From NCBI RefSeq assembly GCF_000298295.1, contig NZ_AMGM01000003.1:59538-123537 (forward strand): a DNA stretch of 64,000 bases, written 5' to 3'. A program made the position numbers and the translations under genes. The notes under the pieces were generated by a model that was not told where the DNA came from, did no database searches, and was given only the letters and a program-made list of their open reading frames with translations. Positions 19,617-29,475 of the stretch are shown piece after piece. This stretch comes from Cecembia lonarensis LW9 (lineage in GTDB: Bacteria; Bacteroidota; Bacteroidia; Cytophagales; Cyclobacteriaceae). Numbering within the stretch: the first letter of the stretch is position 1; every line of letters begins with the position of its first letter.

Positions 19617-20411
19617 CTATAACACCCCCCTTACCAGTCTTACCAACTTTTCACCAGAAAGGTTGGCCACCGCTACTACTTCTTCATGGGTGAATTCCTT
19701 GGCTACCTTTGGGATACTTTCATTTGTAATGACTGAAAAGGCCAAAACTTTCATACCCATATGATGGGCAGCTATGATTTCAGGAACAGTACTCATGCCC
19801 ACTGCGTCTCCACCAATGATGCGCAGGTATCGAATCTCTGCCCTAGTCTCTAATTTGGGACCCTGAACCCCCACATATACTCCTTTCTTCAAATCCAGAC
19901 CCAAACCTTTGGCAATTAGGCCTGCTTTTTCGATCCAATCTGCATCAAGAGGAGCTGACATATCCGGAAACCTAGGCCCTAAATTTTCCTCATTGGGCCC
20001 TCTTAGTGGATTGTCAGGGAGCAAACTGATCATATCCTCTATCAGCATGATATCTCCCGCTTCAAAATCCTCATTTAGGCCTCCTGCGGCATTGGTAACG
20101 ACAAGCAGACCTACCCCCAATAGACGCATGACACGAATCGGAAAAACTACCGTCTTCATGGGATAATCTTCATAGTAATGAAAACGCCCACTCATTACCA
20201 TGACAGCTTTACCATCAAGATGTCCAAAAATCAACTCACCGGAATGCCCTTCAACAGTCGATACAGGAAAGCCTGGAATTTCAGCATAGGAGAACTTATG
20301 ATTGACTTCGATTTGGTGGACCAATCCTCCAAGACCAGAACCCAGGATAATCCCGGTTTCCGGTATAAAGGAGACTTTACCCTTTAGATACTGAACAGCT
20401 TCTTGCAGCAT
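19617..20411 (-). CDS. Purine nucleoside phosphorylase (copy 1)
   Basis: A trimeric-type purine nucleoside phosphorylase, 264 residues from the ATG at 20411. An upstream ATG at 20441 would add ten residues that do not match the family. Motifs: phosphate-binding GIILGSGLGGL, EIPGFPVSTVEGHSGEL, MSGRFHYYEDYPM, LVVTNAAGGL, and GDAVGMSTVPEIIAAHHMG near the purine site. It cleaves purine nucleosides with phosphate for salvage. The neighbouring gene at 20499 is a paralogue with the same motifs. Confidence 0.92.
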   Translation of the reverse strand: MLQEAVQYLKGKVSFIPETGIILGSGLGGLVHQIEVNHKFSYAEIPGFPVSTVEGHSGELIFGHLDGKAVMVMSGRFHYYEDYPMKTVVFPIRVMRLLGVGLLVVTNAAGGLNEDFEAGDIMLIEDMISLLPDNPLRGPNEENLGPRFPDMSAPLDADWIEKAGLIAKGLGLDLKKGVYVGVQGPKLETRAEIRYLRIIGGDAVGMSTVPEIIAAHHMGMKVLAFSVITNESIPKVAKEFTHEEVVAVANLSGEKLVRLVRGVL

Positions 20412-20498
20412 AATTTCATTTGTACAAAGTACAAGGTACAATGTACTAGGTTATTCTTTACTGTAATGGAAATTTACCGAAACGTTTAAATTTGAAGC

Positions 20499-21335
20499 TT
20501 ATACTCGCTTCACCAACTCACGAATAATCAAACTCATTCCCGGTTCAGCCTTAGCAGCAGCAGCCAAAACTTCTTCAATCCTTACTTTTTTGATGTTGCC
20601 GGGAGAGCAAAGGTCTGTGATGGCAGAAATGGCAAAAACAGGTAGTTCCATGTGTCTAGCCACTATCACTTCCGGAATGGTACTCATGCCAATGGCGTCC
20701 GCACCAATGGTACGCAAATACTTGTATTCTGCCTTTGTTTCCAAATTAGGGCCCTGCACAGCTGCATAAACCCCTTCGTGCACTTTCAGATTGTGCTGTT
20801 TGGCAATACCAAAAGCCTTCTCAATCAGGGACTGTTCATATGGTTCAGACATATCCGGAAACCTTACACCAAATTCATCTAAATTTTTTCCCCGAAGTGG
20901 ATTTTCGGGAAACAAGTCTATGTGATCATTGATAATCATCAATTCTCCTATCCCAAAATCAGGATTTAGACCTCCGGCAGCGTTGGAAACATAAAGATGT
21001 TTGATGCCCAGCAATTTCATCACACGGACTGGAAAAGTAACTTCTTTCATCGAGTAGCCTTCATAATAATGAAAGCGGCCTTGCATAGCTACTACCTTTT
21101 TACCAGAAAGCTCCCCAAGGATAAGCTTCCCTTTATGGCTTTCTACTGTAGATAAAGGGAAAAAAGGAATTTCTTCGTAGGGAATTTCCAGCGCTATGTT
21201 GATATTATGAATAAGTTGACCTAGACCTGTGCCAAGGATAATCCCTGCTTCCAGAGGTTCTTCAAATTTATGATGAATGAATTCATAGGCATGGCGGATC
21301 TGCTCTTGATATGAAATATTCGGTTCTTCTCTCAT
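20499..21335 (-). CDS. Purine nucleoside phosphorylase (copy 2)
   Basis: A paralogue of the next gene downstream, 278 residues from the ATG at 21335 (MREEPNISYQEQ); the longer reading to 21395 is not family-like. Motifs: GIILGTGLGQLIHNI, EIPFFPLSTVESHKG, MQGRFHYYEGYSM, LYVSNAAGGLNPD and GADAIGMSTIPEVIVARHM. The purine-site regions differ slightly between the two copies (TVEGHSG against TVESHKG), so substrate preferences may differ. The gap to copy 1 is 87 bp and the genes run in the same direction. Which copy is the main PunA cannot be told from sequence. Confidence 0.9.
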   Translation of the reverse strand: MREEPNISYQEQIRHAYEFIHHKFEEPLEAGIILGTGLGQLIHNINIALEIPYEEIPFFPLSTVESHKGKLILGELSGKKVVAMQGRFHYYEGYSMKEVTFPVRVMKLLGIKHLYVSNAAGGLNPDFGIGELMIINDHIDLFPENPLRGKNLDEFGVRFPDMSEPYEQSLIEKAFGIAKQHNLKVHEGVYAAVQGPNLETKAEYKYLRTIGADAIGMSTIPEVIVARHMELPVFAISAITDLCSPGNIKKVRIEEVLAAAAKAEPGMSLIIRELVKRV

Positions 21336-21454
21336 GCAACTAAAATTTTGCCTAAGGTAAGGAATAATGGCTTTTTGGCCATGAAATTTAAACAATAAGG
21401 AAACTATTTGACTTTTGGCATTGTAGTAATCTTCAAAGATTTCAAAACCAAAGC

Positions 21455-21979
21455 ATGATCAAAATAATCGTAGGGACAAACAGAACAAATGCGCTATCCC
21501 TAACCATCGCAAAATTATACCAGCAAATCTTATTGGAAAAAGGCAGTTCATCCGAAATCTTAAACTTACGGGACTTACCCCATGATTTTGCATTTTCAGC
21601 ACTTTATGAAAATAACGGCAAAAACCCGGCATATAATGCTTTTCATGATAAGATAAAATCCGGAGAAAAGTATGTGTTTATTGTGCCTGAATACAACGGT
21701 TCCTTCCCAGGTATTCTAAAAACATTCATAGACGGTATGACCTATCCCAATACCTTCAGAAATAAAAAATGCGCCTTGGTGGGTATATCATCAGGAGTAG
21801 GCGGGGGTGGCATCGCATTGAGCCACCTCACCGACATCTTCCATTACTTGGGGATGCATGTACTTCCCCTCAAGCCTAAACTAGCCAAGATTGAGGAAAA
21901 TATGTCAGATAACCTGCTCACCAACAGGCTGTACATAGAATTGCTTCATACCCAAGCTGAAATGTTGATTGACTTTTAA
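21455..21979 (+). CDS. NAD(P)H-dependent FMN reductase family protein
   Basis: A 174-residue flavodoxin-like reductase. It has an FMN phosphate-binding start IIVGTNRTNALSLTIAKL, the family core YVFIVPEYNGSFPGILKTFIDGM, and the GVSSG-like turn VGISSGVGGGGIALSHL. It probably reduces FMN, quinones or azo compounds with NAD(P)H. It stops three bases from the ftsZ stop codon on the opposite strand. Confidence 0.88.
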   Translation: MIKIIVGTNRTNALSLTIAKLYQQILLEKGSSSEILNLRDLPHDFAFSALYENNGKNPAYNAFHDKIKSGEKYVFIVPEYNGSFPGILKTFIDGMTYPNTFRNKKCALVGISSGVGGGGIALSHLTDIFHYLGMHVLPLKPKLAKIEENMSDNLLTNRLYIELLHTQAEMLIDF

Positions 21980-21982
21980 AAG

Positions 21983-23629
21983 TTAATCAACATTATCATG
22001 TAAAAACCTATTGTTTTTCAGAAACTCGTTTTCATCACTCAGGTTGAACCTGGAAATGCTTCTTTCGGAACTGTGCTGAACATCCGTCAACTTCACTTGC
22101 TTACGAATGAAAGCTGGGGTTTCCAGTTTGTCTTTGAATTCCTCAGGAGACTGAGAGTAGGTTTTTAAATTCTTAAGCTTTTCAAAGCGCTCATAGGCCT
22201 TTTGGATGGCCTTTTGCCTTAATTGCTCATAATAATCATTGGAATAGGCCGTTGCAGGCTGTTCTTTAGGCAAATTGGTTTTTGGCAATTCCGGTTCTTG
22301 CTCTTTCTCAGCCGGCAATTCAAAAACTACCCTTTGGGATTCTGGTTGTGCTGGCACAAATTCAAATTCAGCTTCTTCTTCCTCATCTACTTCAACGGAT
22401 TTCACCGGCTCATTTTTTCTTTCCTGCATGGAATTGACATTTTCCTCTCTTTCATTTTCATCATTAGCAGGTGTGAAAATTGGCTTTTTGAAGGTAAAAG
22501 TGAAAGTTTTTCCCGCCTCAGCTAAATCATCCTCATCCACTTTAGAAGTTTTACCTGATTCAAGGTCAATTACCTTTTTTACAGAATCACTTTCCTCTTG
22601 AGCAGGACTTTCTTCGACCCTATTTTCAACCGGCTTTTTTGGCGTTACTCCGGTCAGCTTATCCATCTCAAAGCCTGTGGCAATGACCGTCACGCGGATG
22701 GCTTTACCCAAATCCTGATCAATCCCTTGACCGAAGATCACATCGGCATCATCTCCTGCTCTTTCTTGGATATATTCAGTGATTTCACTCAATTCATCCA
22801 TTGACAATTCATCTTCTTCCCCGGACATGATCGACAAAAGAATTTTTTGGGCACCTTTTATATCCACATTGTTCAACAAGGGAGATGCAATGGCTTTTTC
22901 AGCTGCCCTGATAGCCCTGCCTTCGCCCTCTTCAGAGGCTGATCCCATCACTGCTGCTCCTGCATCTTTCATGACAGTTTTTACATCCTCAAAGTCCACG
23001 TTCACATCTTGGTGAACCGTGATGATCTCAGCAATAGACTTGGCGGCTGTAGTCAGAACATTATCTGCCTTGGCAAAAGCTGATCTTATGGCCAAATTGC
23101 CGTAAATTTCCCGCAATTTATCATTTAAGATGACCAGTACGGTATCACAGTTTGCCCTTAAAGCTTCAATACCTTGTTGGGCTGCCTGCATTTTTTTTCT
23201 GCCTTCAAAAACAAATGGAGCCGTTACAATACCCACTGTCAGGACATCCATATCTTTGGCAATTTTCGCAATTACAGGTGCAGCGCCTGTTCCTGTGCCA
23301 CCACCCATACCGGCAGTAATAAAGACCATTTTAGTGTTATCGGATAAAAGTTCACGGATATCCTCTTTGCTTTCAATGGCTGCATTTTTACCCTTTTCCG
23401 GATTTGCTCCTGCGCCAAGTCCTTCAGTAAGGTTAGCACCCAATTGTAACCTTAAAGGCACTGGGCTGCTTTTCAATGCTTGTGCGTCGGTATTGACGAC
23501 CACAAACTCGACATCTTTGATGCCCTGATTATACATGTGGTTCACAGCATTGGAACCACCCCCTCCAACACCAATCACCTTGATGATGGATTTTTGGTTT
23601 TTGGGAAGATCAAATTGGTAATCTTTCAT
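21983..23629 (-). CDS. ftsZ: Cell division protein FtsZ
   Basis: FtsZ, 548 residues, longer than the roughly 380-400 of E. coli because of an extended C-terminus, common in Bacteroidota. The tubulin signature GGGTGTG is at residues 109-115, with GVGGGGSNAVN at the N-terminus and NVDFEDVKTVM further on. The GTPase core ends near residue 325. A Glu- and Pro-rich linker follows, then a conserved peptide resembling the FtsA-binding tail (TPAFIRKQ) about 40 residues before the end. It forms the division ring. It is the last gene of the dcw cluster, 93 bp after ftsA. Confidence 0.98.
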   Translation of the reverse strand: MKDYQFDLPKNQKSIIKVIGVGGGGSNAVNHMYNQGIKDVEFVVVNTDAQALKSSPVPLRLQLGANLTEGLGAGANPEKGKNAAIESKEDIRELLSDNTKMVFITAGMGGGTGTGAAPVIAKIAKDMDVLTVGIVTAPFVFEGRKKMQAAQQGIEALRANCDTVLVILNDKLREIYGNLAIRSAFAKADNVLTTAAKSIAEIITVHQDVNVDFEDVKTVMKDAGAAVMGSASEEGEGRAIRAAEKAIASPLLNNVDIKGAQKILLSIMSGEEDELSMDELSEITEYIQERAGDDADVIFGQGIDQDLGKAIRVTVIATGFEMDKLTGVTPKKPVENRVEESPAQEESDSVKKVIDLESGKTSKVDEDDLAEAGKTFTFTFKKPIFTPANDENEREENVNSMQERKNEPVKSVEVDEEEEAEFEFVPAQPESQRVVFELPAEKEQEPELPKTNLPKEQPATAYSNDYYEQLRQKAIQKAYERFEKLKNLKTYSQSPEEFKDKLETPAFIRKQVKLTDVQHSSERSISRFNLSDENEFLKNNRFLHDNVD

Positions 23630-23722
23630 GTTATCTGACGTTTTATGTTGGTGAATTTAATTTCGAGTAGTTAATGAGGGAAGTGAAGGGCAAAACCCAT
23701 CACCTCCCCAGTATGATAAGCC

Positions 23723-25039
23723 CTAGTAATTATTATCTTCGCCGATATCACTGGTGATGATATCTTTTAGTCTCATCCTTACTTTGGAAAATATGTTGGA
23801 CGCCATGTCGCTGTTCTTTTCCTTTTGATCCTGTTTGGTATACATACCTGTCTCATAGCGTTTTCTGTAAGTTTCTTCTCTTTCATCAAACGATTTGAAA
23901 CCTGCCAGCACAAGGCCTACAGAAGTCGCATACATGGGGCTCTTGATTTCATCTACCTTACATTTGCCCAGGTGCTCATTGGGATATCCAATTCTGGTAT
24001 CCAGACCTGTCATGTACTCAAACAATTGGGCTACTCCTGAGAGCATAGAACCACCCCCGGTCAATACAATACCTCCTGCCAGTTTTTTGTAATGCCCACT
24101 GGCTACCAGTTCATTTTGTACATGCTCGATGATTTCTTCCATTCTGGCCTGAATGATGGCTGCAAGATTTTTTATGGATATTTCTTTTGGCGGTCTATTT
24201 CTTAGCCCAGGAATAGATACGATTTCATTTGGATTGGCTTCTTCTGCTATGGCTCTACCAAACTTGGTTTTAAGAAGCTCTGCTTGATTGTGAAGGACCA
24301 TGCAACCTTCTTTAATGTCTGTAGTGATGATGTTGCCGCCCAAAGGAATGACTGCTGTATGACGGATGATATTGTCATAAAAAATGGCAATGTCAGTGGT
24401 TCCACCACCAATGTCTACCAGACATACACCGGCCTCTTTATCTTCCTCGCTCAGCACAGATAAAGAACTGGCCAAAGGCTCAAGAATCAGGTCTTTGGAC
24501 ACTAAATCTGCTCTTTTAACACATCGGTTGATATTGTTGATTGCAGTGGTCTGTGCTGTGATGATATGGAAATCCGCCTCTAATTTGGAACCCGACATAC
24601 CCACAGGATCTTTGATGCCATCCTCATAATCAACCGTGTAATCCTGCGGCATGACATGGATGATGGTATTTCCAGGAGGTACGACGATGTTTTCCATATC
24701 ATTGGCCAGTCGGCGCACATCTTCAATGGTGATTTCATCCTGATTGGGATTTCGGATGATGGCCCCATGATGGACTGTGCTGCGGATATGCTGACCTGCT
24801 ATCCCTACGATCACATTGGCAATGTCAACTTCTGCCATATCAGAAGCATCACCGACAGCCTTTTGGATTGCATTGACTGTTTTGTCAATATTGGTCACAA
24901 TCCCACGGATTACACCGTCAGAGACGGCCTTACCCATGCCCAACACTTCCAGTTTCCCGAACTCGTTTTTGCGGCCCACCACCGCACAGATCTTGGTAGT
25001 TCCAATATCGAGTCCTACAATAAATTTGTCGTTTTCCAT
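23723..25039 (-). CDS. ftsA: Cell division protein FtsA
   Basis: A 438-residue actin-like ATPase. It shows GLDIGTTKICAVVG (phosphate 1), the SHS2/1C region with VIVGIAGQHIRS, CLVDIGGGTTDIAIF (phosphate 2) and GGIVLTGGGSMLSG (adenosine site). A C-terminal amphipathic end should tether FtsZ to the membrane. It lies 11 bp after ftsQ. Confidence 0.97.
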   Translation of the reverse strand: MENDKFIVGLDIGTTKICAVVGRKNEFGKLEVLGMGKAVSDGVIRGIVTNIDKTVNAIQKAVGDASDMAEVDIANVIVGIAGQHIRSTVHHGAIIRNPNQDEITIEDVRRLANDMENIVVPPGNTIIHVMPQDYTVDYEDGIKDPVGMSGSKLEADFHIITAQTTAINNINRCVKRADLVSKDLILEPLASSLSVLSEEDKEAGVCLVDIGGGTTDIAIFYDNIIRHTAVIPLGGNIITTDIKEGCMVLHNQAELLKTKFGRAIAEEANPNEIVSIPGLRNRPPKEISIKNLAAIIQARMEEIIEHVQNELVASGHYKKLAGGIVLTGGGSMLSGVAQLFEYMTGLDTRIGYPNEHLGKCKVDEIKSPMYATSVGLVLAGFKSFDEREETYRKRYETGMYTKQDQKEKNSDMASNIFSKVRMRLKDIITSDIGEDNNY

Positions 25040-25050
25040 AGCATCATCAA

Positions 25051-25806
25051 TTATTCACAAACAATCTGGCCTTTGTATTTAATATTTACCCTGCTGTAAG
25101 TATTCCATCCTTTTTTGGGAAGAATTTCATCATAGAACAGGTTGATTTTTTTAAATTTTTCTTCAATATCCACAGCATCCCCAAATTCAATGACCTGCTT
25201 TCCCACTTGTTGGTATAAGCGGATATCTCCTTTCCTTGGGATTTCAAGTTCGGTGATCTGAGCTCTCCAAAAGGGATCCTCATAAATGTATCGGATCAGT
25301 TCCATCAACTCTGGATGTACTGCTTCAACATTATCCATCTCCAAAAGCTTCTCTGCATAGTTGCCATGAAGAATCAAAACCCTGGAGGTATAATGATTGG
25401 AAGTGGGTAAAATCATCCCCTCCTTGGAAATATACCCATCTGCTGCTCTTGGTCGGGAAATTCTGGCCAATGGTACATGCTGCTCAATTTCCACCTTGAG
25501 GTTGCCTTTCTGATCCCCATAGACCTCTGCATTCTTGACAAAAGGATGACTCTCCACTTTTTTCTCAATGTTGTTAAGATTGATTTCAGAGAAAGCTACA
25601 CCTGGCGCCAATAATGGAAATTCCACTTTCAAGGCAGCAAGAATGTCTTTTTCATCCACAAAGTACACGTCACTCACCGCCTTGACATATACTTCAATTC
25701 CCGTCAGTGTCCTCTCAGCGCTCTTTTTTTCTATAAACCCGATAAAGACAAGCAGTATCAGGACGAGCAGCCCAACTATAAAGCCTCTTTTATACCTGAT
25801 TTTCAT
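25051..25806 (-). CDS. ftsQ: Cell division protein FtsQ/DivIB-like
   Basis: A 251-residue bitopic protein with one membrane segment at about residues 9-24 (FIVGLLVLILLVFIGFI) and an external region with a POTRA-type part (VDEKDILAALKVEFPLLAPG, NLNNIEKKVESHPFVKNAEVY). Sequence conservation in this family is low; identity rests on this pattern and on its place between murC and ftsA. Its start overlaps the end of murC by 17 bp. Confidence 0.88.
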   Translation of the reverse strand: MKIRYKRGFIVGLLVLILLVFIGFIEKKSAERTLTGIEVYVKAVSDVYFVDEKDILAALKVEFPLLAPGVAFSEINLNNIEKKVESHPFVKNAEVYGDQKGNLKVEIEQHVPLARISRPRAADGYISKEGMILPTSNHYTSRVLILHGNYAEKLLEMDNVEAVHPELMELIRYIYEDPFWRAQITELEIPRKGDIRLYQQVGKQVIEFGDAVDIEEKFKKINLFYDEILPKKGWNTYSRVNIKYKGQIVCE

Positions 25807-27193
25807 GAGTTTTCATCCAGTTTGCAAGTGGTTCAACCAATCTATCAATATCTCCTGCTCCAATGGTCACCAAGACCTCTATCTCTGTACTGCCCAGGTA
25901 ATCCAATAGCCCTTCTTTAGTCTGCAAAGACTTCTGTGGGGAACGTATACCGTCGAGCAACATGGAAGCACTAACCCCCTCAATCGGGAGCTCCCTTGCC
26001 GGATAGATATCCAGCAAAACAACTTCATCTGCTAAAGAAAGGCTTTCAGAGAAGCCTTCTGCAAAATCTCTAGTTCTTGTAAATAAATGCGGTTGAAAAA
26101 CCGCAGTCAGTTTCTTATCAGGATACATCGCTTTGACAGAAGTCAAAAACGCCCTGATCTCTTCAGGATGATGGGCATAATCATCAATAAATACCCTGTC
26201 TTCCTCCTGAACCCAAATTTCAAATCTCCTTTTCACCCCTCTGTAGGAAGACAGCCCCTCACGTATCTGTTCTTCGCTCAAACCTTCATCCAAAGCAATG
26301 GCTATTGCGGCCAGTGCATTTTCTACATTGTGGAAGCCGGGCATTCTCAATGATAAGCCAATAATCTTATGACCATCCCCAAGGAAATCGAAGCGGAAAA
26401 TACCAGGAAGAGCCTGCACATTTTCAGCCCTTATATCTCCTTTGTCCACGCCATACTGCTTAACTTTCCAAGGATTACTTTCTGCCAAACCAAGTTTTTC
26501 AAAGGCTTTATGCTGAATGTACAAACAACCGTTTTCCGGAAGTAATGCCACAAAGGCCCTAAACCCTTCCATCATATGCGCATCATCACCATAGATATCC
26601 AAATGGTCAGGATCTGCACTTGTCAGTACTGCCACATTAGGGTGCAAGTGTAAAAAGGACCTGTCAAATTCATCCGCTTCAACGACTACCCTTGCCTCCA
26701 TCCCTTCTTCATCGTGAAGAATCAAATTACTGTTATAATTTTGGGTAACCCCACCTAAGAAAGCTGCAATATTTTTCCCCCCTGACTTTAGCAAATGGGC
26801 GATCATTGAAGAGGTCGTAGTCTTACCATGCGTACCTGCAACAGCTATAGAAGGCATACCGGAAGTGATCAGCCCTAGTACCTCAGCCCTCTTTTTCAGG
26901 TTGTAAGCATGCTTTCTGAAATAGTTGAGTTGAACGGAATCTTTTGGCATAGCCGGTGTCCATATAATCAGGCAATCCGAACTGCTATCCAATATCCTGG
27001 TGGGAACAGTGGCTACCTGGTCCACATAACTGATCTCCATCCCTTCAGATTCTAAGGCAGCCGTAAGTGGTGATGGGGTACGATCGTAACCGCTTACTTT
27101 GACTCCGATATGGTTAAACCACCTGGCCAAAGCACTCATCCCGATACCTCCGATACCTAAGAAGTGGACGCTATGTAAGGAATTCAGATTCAT
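25790..27193 (-). CDS. murC: UDP-N-acetylmuramate--L-alanine ligase
   Basis: MurC, 467 residues. The Rossmann start HFLGIGGIGMSALARW binds the UDP substrate, the P-loop AGTHGKTTTSSMI binds ATP, and VVEADEFDRSFLHLHPNVAVLT, FIDDYAHHPEEI and FQPHLFTRTRDF are further Mur-ligase landmarks. It adds the first amino acid of the peptidoglycan stem. Its ATG overlaps the murG stop by four bases. Confidence 0.98.
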   Translation of the reverse strand: MNLNSLHSVHFLGIGGIGMSALARWFNHIGVKVSGYDRTPSPLTAALESEGMEISYVDQVATVPTRILDSSSDCLIIWTPAMPKDSVQLNYFRKHAYNLKKRAEVLGLITSGMPSIAVAGTHGKTTTSSMIAHLLKSGGKNIAAFLGGVTQNYNSNLILHDEEGMEARVVVEADEFDRSFLHLHPNVAVLTSADPDHLDIYGDDAHMMEGFRAFVALLPENGCLYIQHKAFEKLGLAESNPWKVKQYGVDKGDIRAENVQALPGIFRFDFLGDGHKIIGLSLRMPGFHNVENALAAIAIALDEGLSEEQIREGLSSYRGVKRRFEIWVQEEDRVFIDDYAHHPEEIRAFLTSVKAMYPDKKLTAVFQPHLFTRTRDFAEGFSESLSLADEVVLLDIYPARELPIEGVSASMLLDGIRSPQKSLQTKEGLLDYLGSTEIEVLVTIGAGDIDRLVEPLANWMKTHENQV

Positions 27194-28299
27194 GCAATAA
27201 TACTTTCCAATGCTTTGACAATTTGATGTGCTGCCTCTGGCTTGGCTAATTTTTTTATGTTCTTACCCATCTTCTCAACCTTTGCGGTATCTGAAAAAAT
27301 GGTGTCTACTTTTGTTTTTAAATTACCTATGGCTTCAGCATCCTTCAGCAATAAGGCTGCCTCTTCCTGCACATAGGCCATGGCGTTTTTTGTTTGGTGA
27401 TCTTCTGCGACATTTGGAGATGGGATAAACACTACAGGTTTCCCCACCAAGCTTAATTCCGACACAGACAAAGCACCCGCCCTGGACACAATCAAATCTG
27501 CTGCAGCATAGGCCAAATCCATCTCTTTGATGAATGCACTCAAATGGATGTGCTTTAGTGCAGAAAGTTTGACCTTTTCAGCCATATCTTCGAAATAAAA
27601 TTTCCCGCTCTGCCATATTAGCTGGTAACCCCCATCTTCAAAAGCTTTCATATCTGCCAATACAGCCCTGTTGATGGTTCGGGCACCAAGACTTCCACCC
27701 AAAACCAAAATGGTTTTTCGGTCAGGCTCGAGTCCAAAATGTGCCATGGCATTTTCCTTTTTCCCCGTCAATTCAAGAATATCTTTTCTTACCGGATTGC
27801 CTGTATATTGAATCTTTCCTTTGGGGAAGAACTTTTCCATTCCCGGATAGGCTACACAAATGATTTTTGCCTTTTTGGCCAGCAATTTATTGGTAAGCCC
27901 TGCATAAGAATTTTGCTCTTGTATCAAGGTAGGTACACCCCTTTTTTGGGCAGCGTACAAAACCGGCCCGCTGGCATATCCTCCCACACCTACTACAGCC
28001 GCAGGATCAAAATCCTTCAAAATCTTTTCCGCCATTTTCAAACTCTTAAACAGCTTGAAAGGAAAACTGAGGTTGGATAAACTCAGGCTTCGCTGTAAAC
28101 CTGCCACCGGCAAACCCATAATGTTATAACCAGCTTCAGGCACTTTGCTCATTTCCATTTTTCCTTCAGCTCCGACAAACAGAATCTCAGCCTTGGGATA
28201 TTTATCCTTCCAGGCCTTGGCAATGGCAATGGCAGGATAGATATGGCCTCCGGTCCCGCCCCCACTGATGATGATTCTATATGTATTTTTCTCCTTCAC
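27190..28299 (-). CDS. murG: UDP-N-acetylglucosamine--lipid I N-acetylglucosaminyltransferase
   Basis: A 369-residue GT28 glycosyltransferase. The N-terminal glycine motif GGGTGGHIYPAIAIA contacts lipid I, VVGVGGYASGPVLYAA is the second G loop, and VLGGSLGARTIN plus LVGKPVVFIPSPNVAEDHQTKNA form the UDP-GlcNAc site. It makes lipid II at the inner face of the membrane. It sits between ftsW and murC. Confidence 0.98.
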   Translation of the reverse strand: MKEKNTYRIIISGGGTGGHIYPAIAIAKAWKDKYPKAEILFVGAEGKMEMSKVPEAGYNIMGLPVAGLQRSLSLSNLSFPFKLFKSLKMAEKILKDFDPAAVVGVGGYASGPVLYAAQKRGVPTLIQEQNSYAGLTNKLLAKKAKIICVAYPGMEKFFPKGKIQYTGNPVRKDILELTGKKENAMAHFGLEPDRKTILVLGGSLGARTINRAVLADMKAFEDGGYQLIWQSGKFYFEDMAEKVKLSALKHIHLSAFIKEMDLAYAAADLIVSRAGALSVSELSLVGKPVVFIPSPNVAEDHQTKNAMAYVQEEAALLLKDAEAIGNLKTKVDTIFSDTAKVEKMGKNIKKLAKPEAAHQIVKALESIIA

Positions 28300-28302
28300 G
28301 TA

Positions 28303-29475
28303 TTAAGCTGTTTGGAATATTTTTCTGGATTTATTTTCCTCCCCAGCGCTTTCTATAGCATCTGCATGATCTCCTCTAGATACACTAAGGATTATTCCCA
28401 CTGAAAACCCTGTAAATACCAATGATGTACCACCCATACTGAGTAAGGGTAATGGTAAACCCGTAATAGGTCCTAAACCTACAGCTACAGCCATATTGAC
28501 CATAGCTTGTAAGACGAGTGCAAAGCTCAGACCTGCAGACAACAGTCCACCAAAAGGTTTGGTTGATGTAGCCACAATCCTCATCCCACGATACAATAAT
28601 GCCAAGTAAAGAAACAATACTGTTGCGCCACCTATCAGGCCATATTCTTCAATGATAATAGCATAAATAAAATCTGAATAAGGATGGGGTAAGGTATTTC
28701 TTTGTTCAGATTTACCCGGTCCCTTTCCGGTAATTCCTCCGGTGGAAATGGCTATAAAAGATTGTTCTGCCTGAAAAGGAATCTCCTCACTTGAAGCAAA
28801 TTTTTCTATCCTTGAAAAGAAGGTACCTCCCCGCTGGCCCAAAAAGACGGAAGCAGAAAGAAATACGGCGCCAACCAAAATCACAGCCATGATAAATTTG
28901 GCAGGAACCCTACCTATAAACATCAATAACAAGCAGGTGGCAAAAAGCAGCAAAGCGGTAGACATGTTGGCCAGGCCAATCAGCATGGTAATCAATCCAA
29001 TCACCAAAATCATGGGCAGAAAAGCCTTCTTAAAGTCTCCAATATTTTTTTGCTTTTTGGCCAAAAGACTGGCCAAGGTGGCAATCAAAGCCAATTTCGC
29101 TATATCTGAAGGCTGGAAAGCCTTATTGATACCAGGGATGGTCAACCAACGGTTAGCCTCATTTACGGTAGATCCGAAAGCATAAGTAAACAACAAGAGC
29201 GGAATAGATATGCCAAGAAGAAACTTACCTATCAAACCATAGTACTTGTAAGGAATCTTGTGGGCTACCCACATGACAATAAAGCCCATAGCCACCATCA
29301 TTGAATGGTCTAAAAGGTACTTTTCGGTATTCCCTCCTGTGTATTTGTATGCCAGGGACCCTGTGGCAGAATAGACCACCAAAATGCTGATGATCCCCAA
29401 AATGATAACAATCCCCCAAATGATGGGATCCCCTTTCAAGTTACGGTCAATCCATTGTTTGAATGTTGTCATCAT
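28303..29475 (-). CDS. ftsW: Lipid II polymerase FtsW (SEDS family)
   Basis: A 390-residue SEDS protein with about ten membrane segments. Family signatures include FQPSDIAKLALIATLASLLAKK, GPGKSEQRNTLPHPYSDFIYAIIIEE containing the catalytic-region aspartate, and the C-terminal GLPLPLLSMGGTSLV. It polymerises glycan strands with the class B PBP at the septum. RodA is an alternative SEDS name, but the dcw context favours FtsW. The start overlaps murD by four bases. Confidence 0.96.
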   Translation of the reverse strand: MMTTFKQWIDRNLKGDPIIWGIVIILGIISILVVYSATGSLAYKYTGGNTEKYLLDHSMMVAMGFIVMWVAHKIPYKYYGLIGKFLLGISIPLLLFTYAFGSTVNEANRWLTIPGINKAFQPSDIAKLALIATLASLLAKKQKNIGDFKKAFLPMILVIGLITMLIGLANMSTALLLFATCLLLMFIGRVPAKFIMAVILVGAVFLSASVFLGQRGGTFFSRIEKFASSEEIPFQAEQSFIAISTGGITGKGPGKSEQRNTLPHPYSDFIYAIIIEEYGLIGGATVLFLYLALLYRGMRIVATSTKPFGGLLSAGLSFALVLQAMVNMAVAVGLGPITGLPLPLLSMGGTSLVFTGFSVGIILSVSRGDHADAIESAGEENKSRKIFQTA

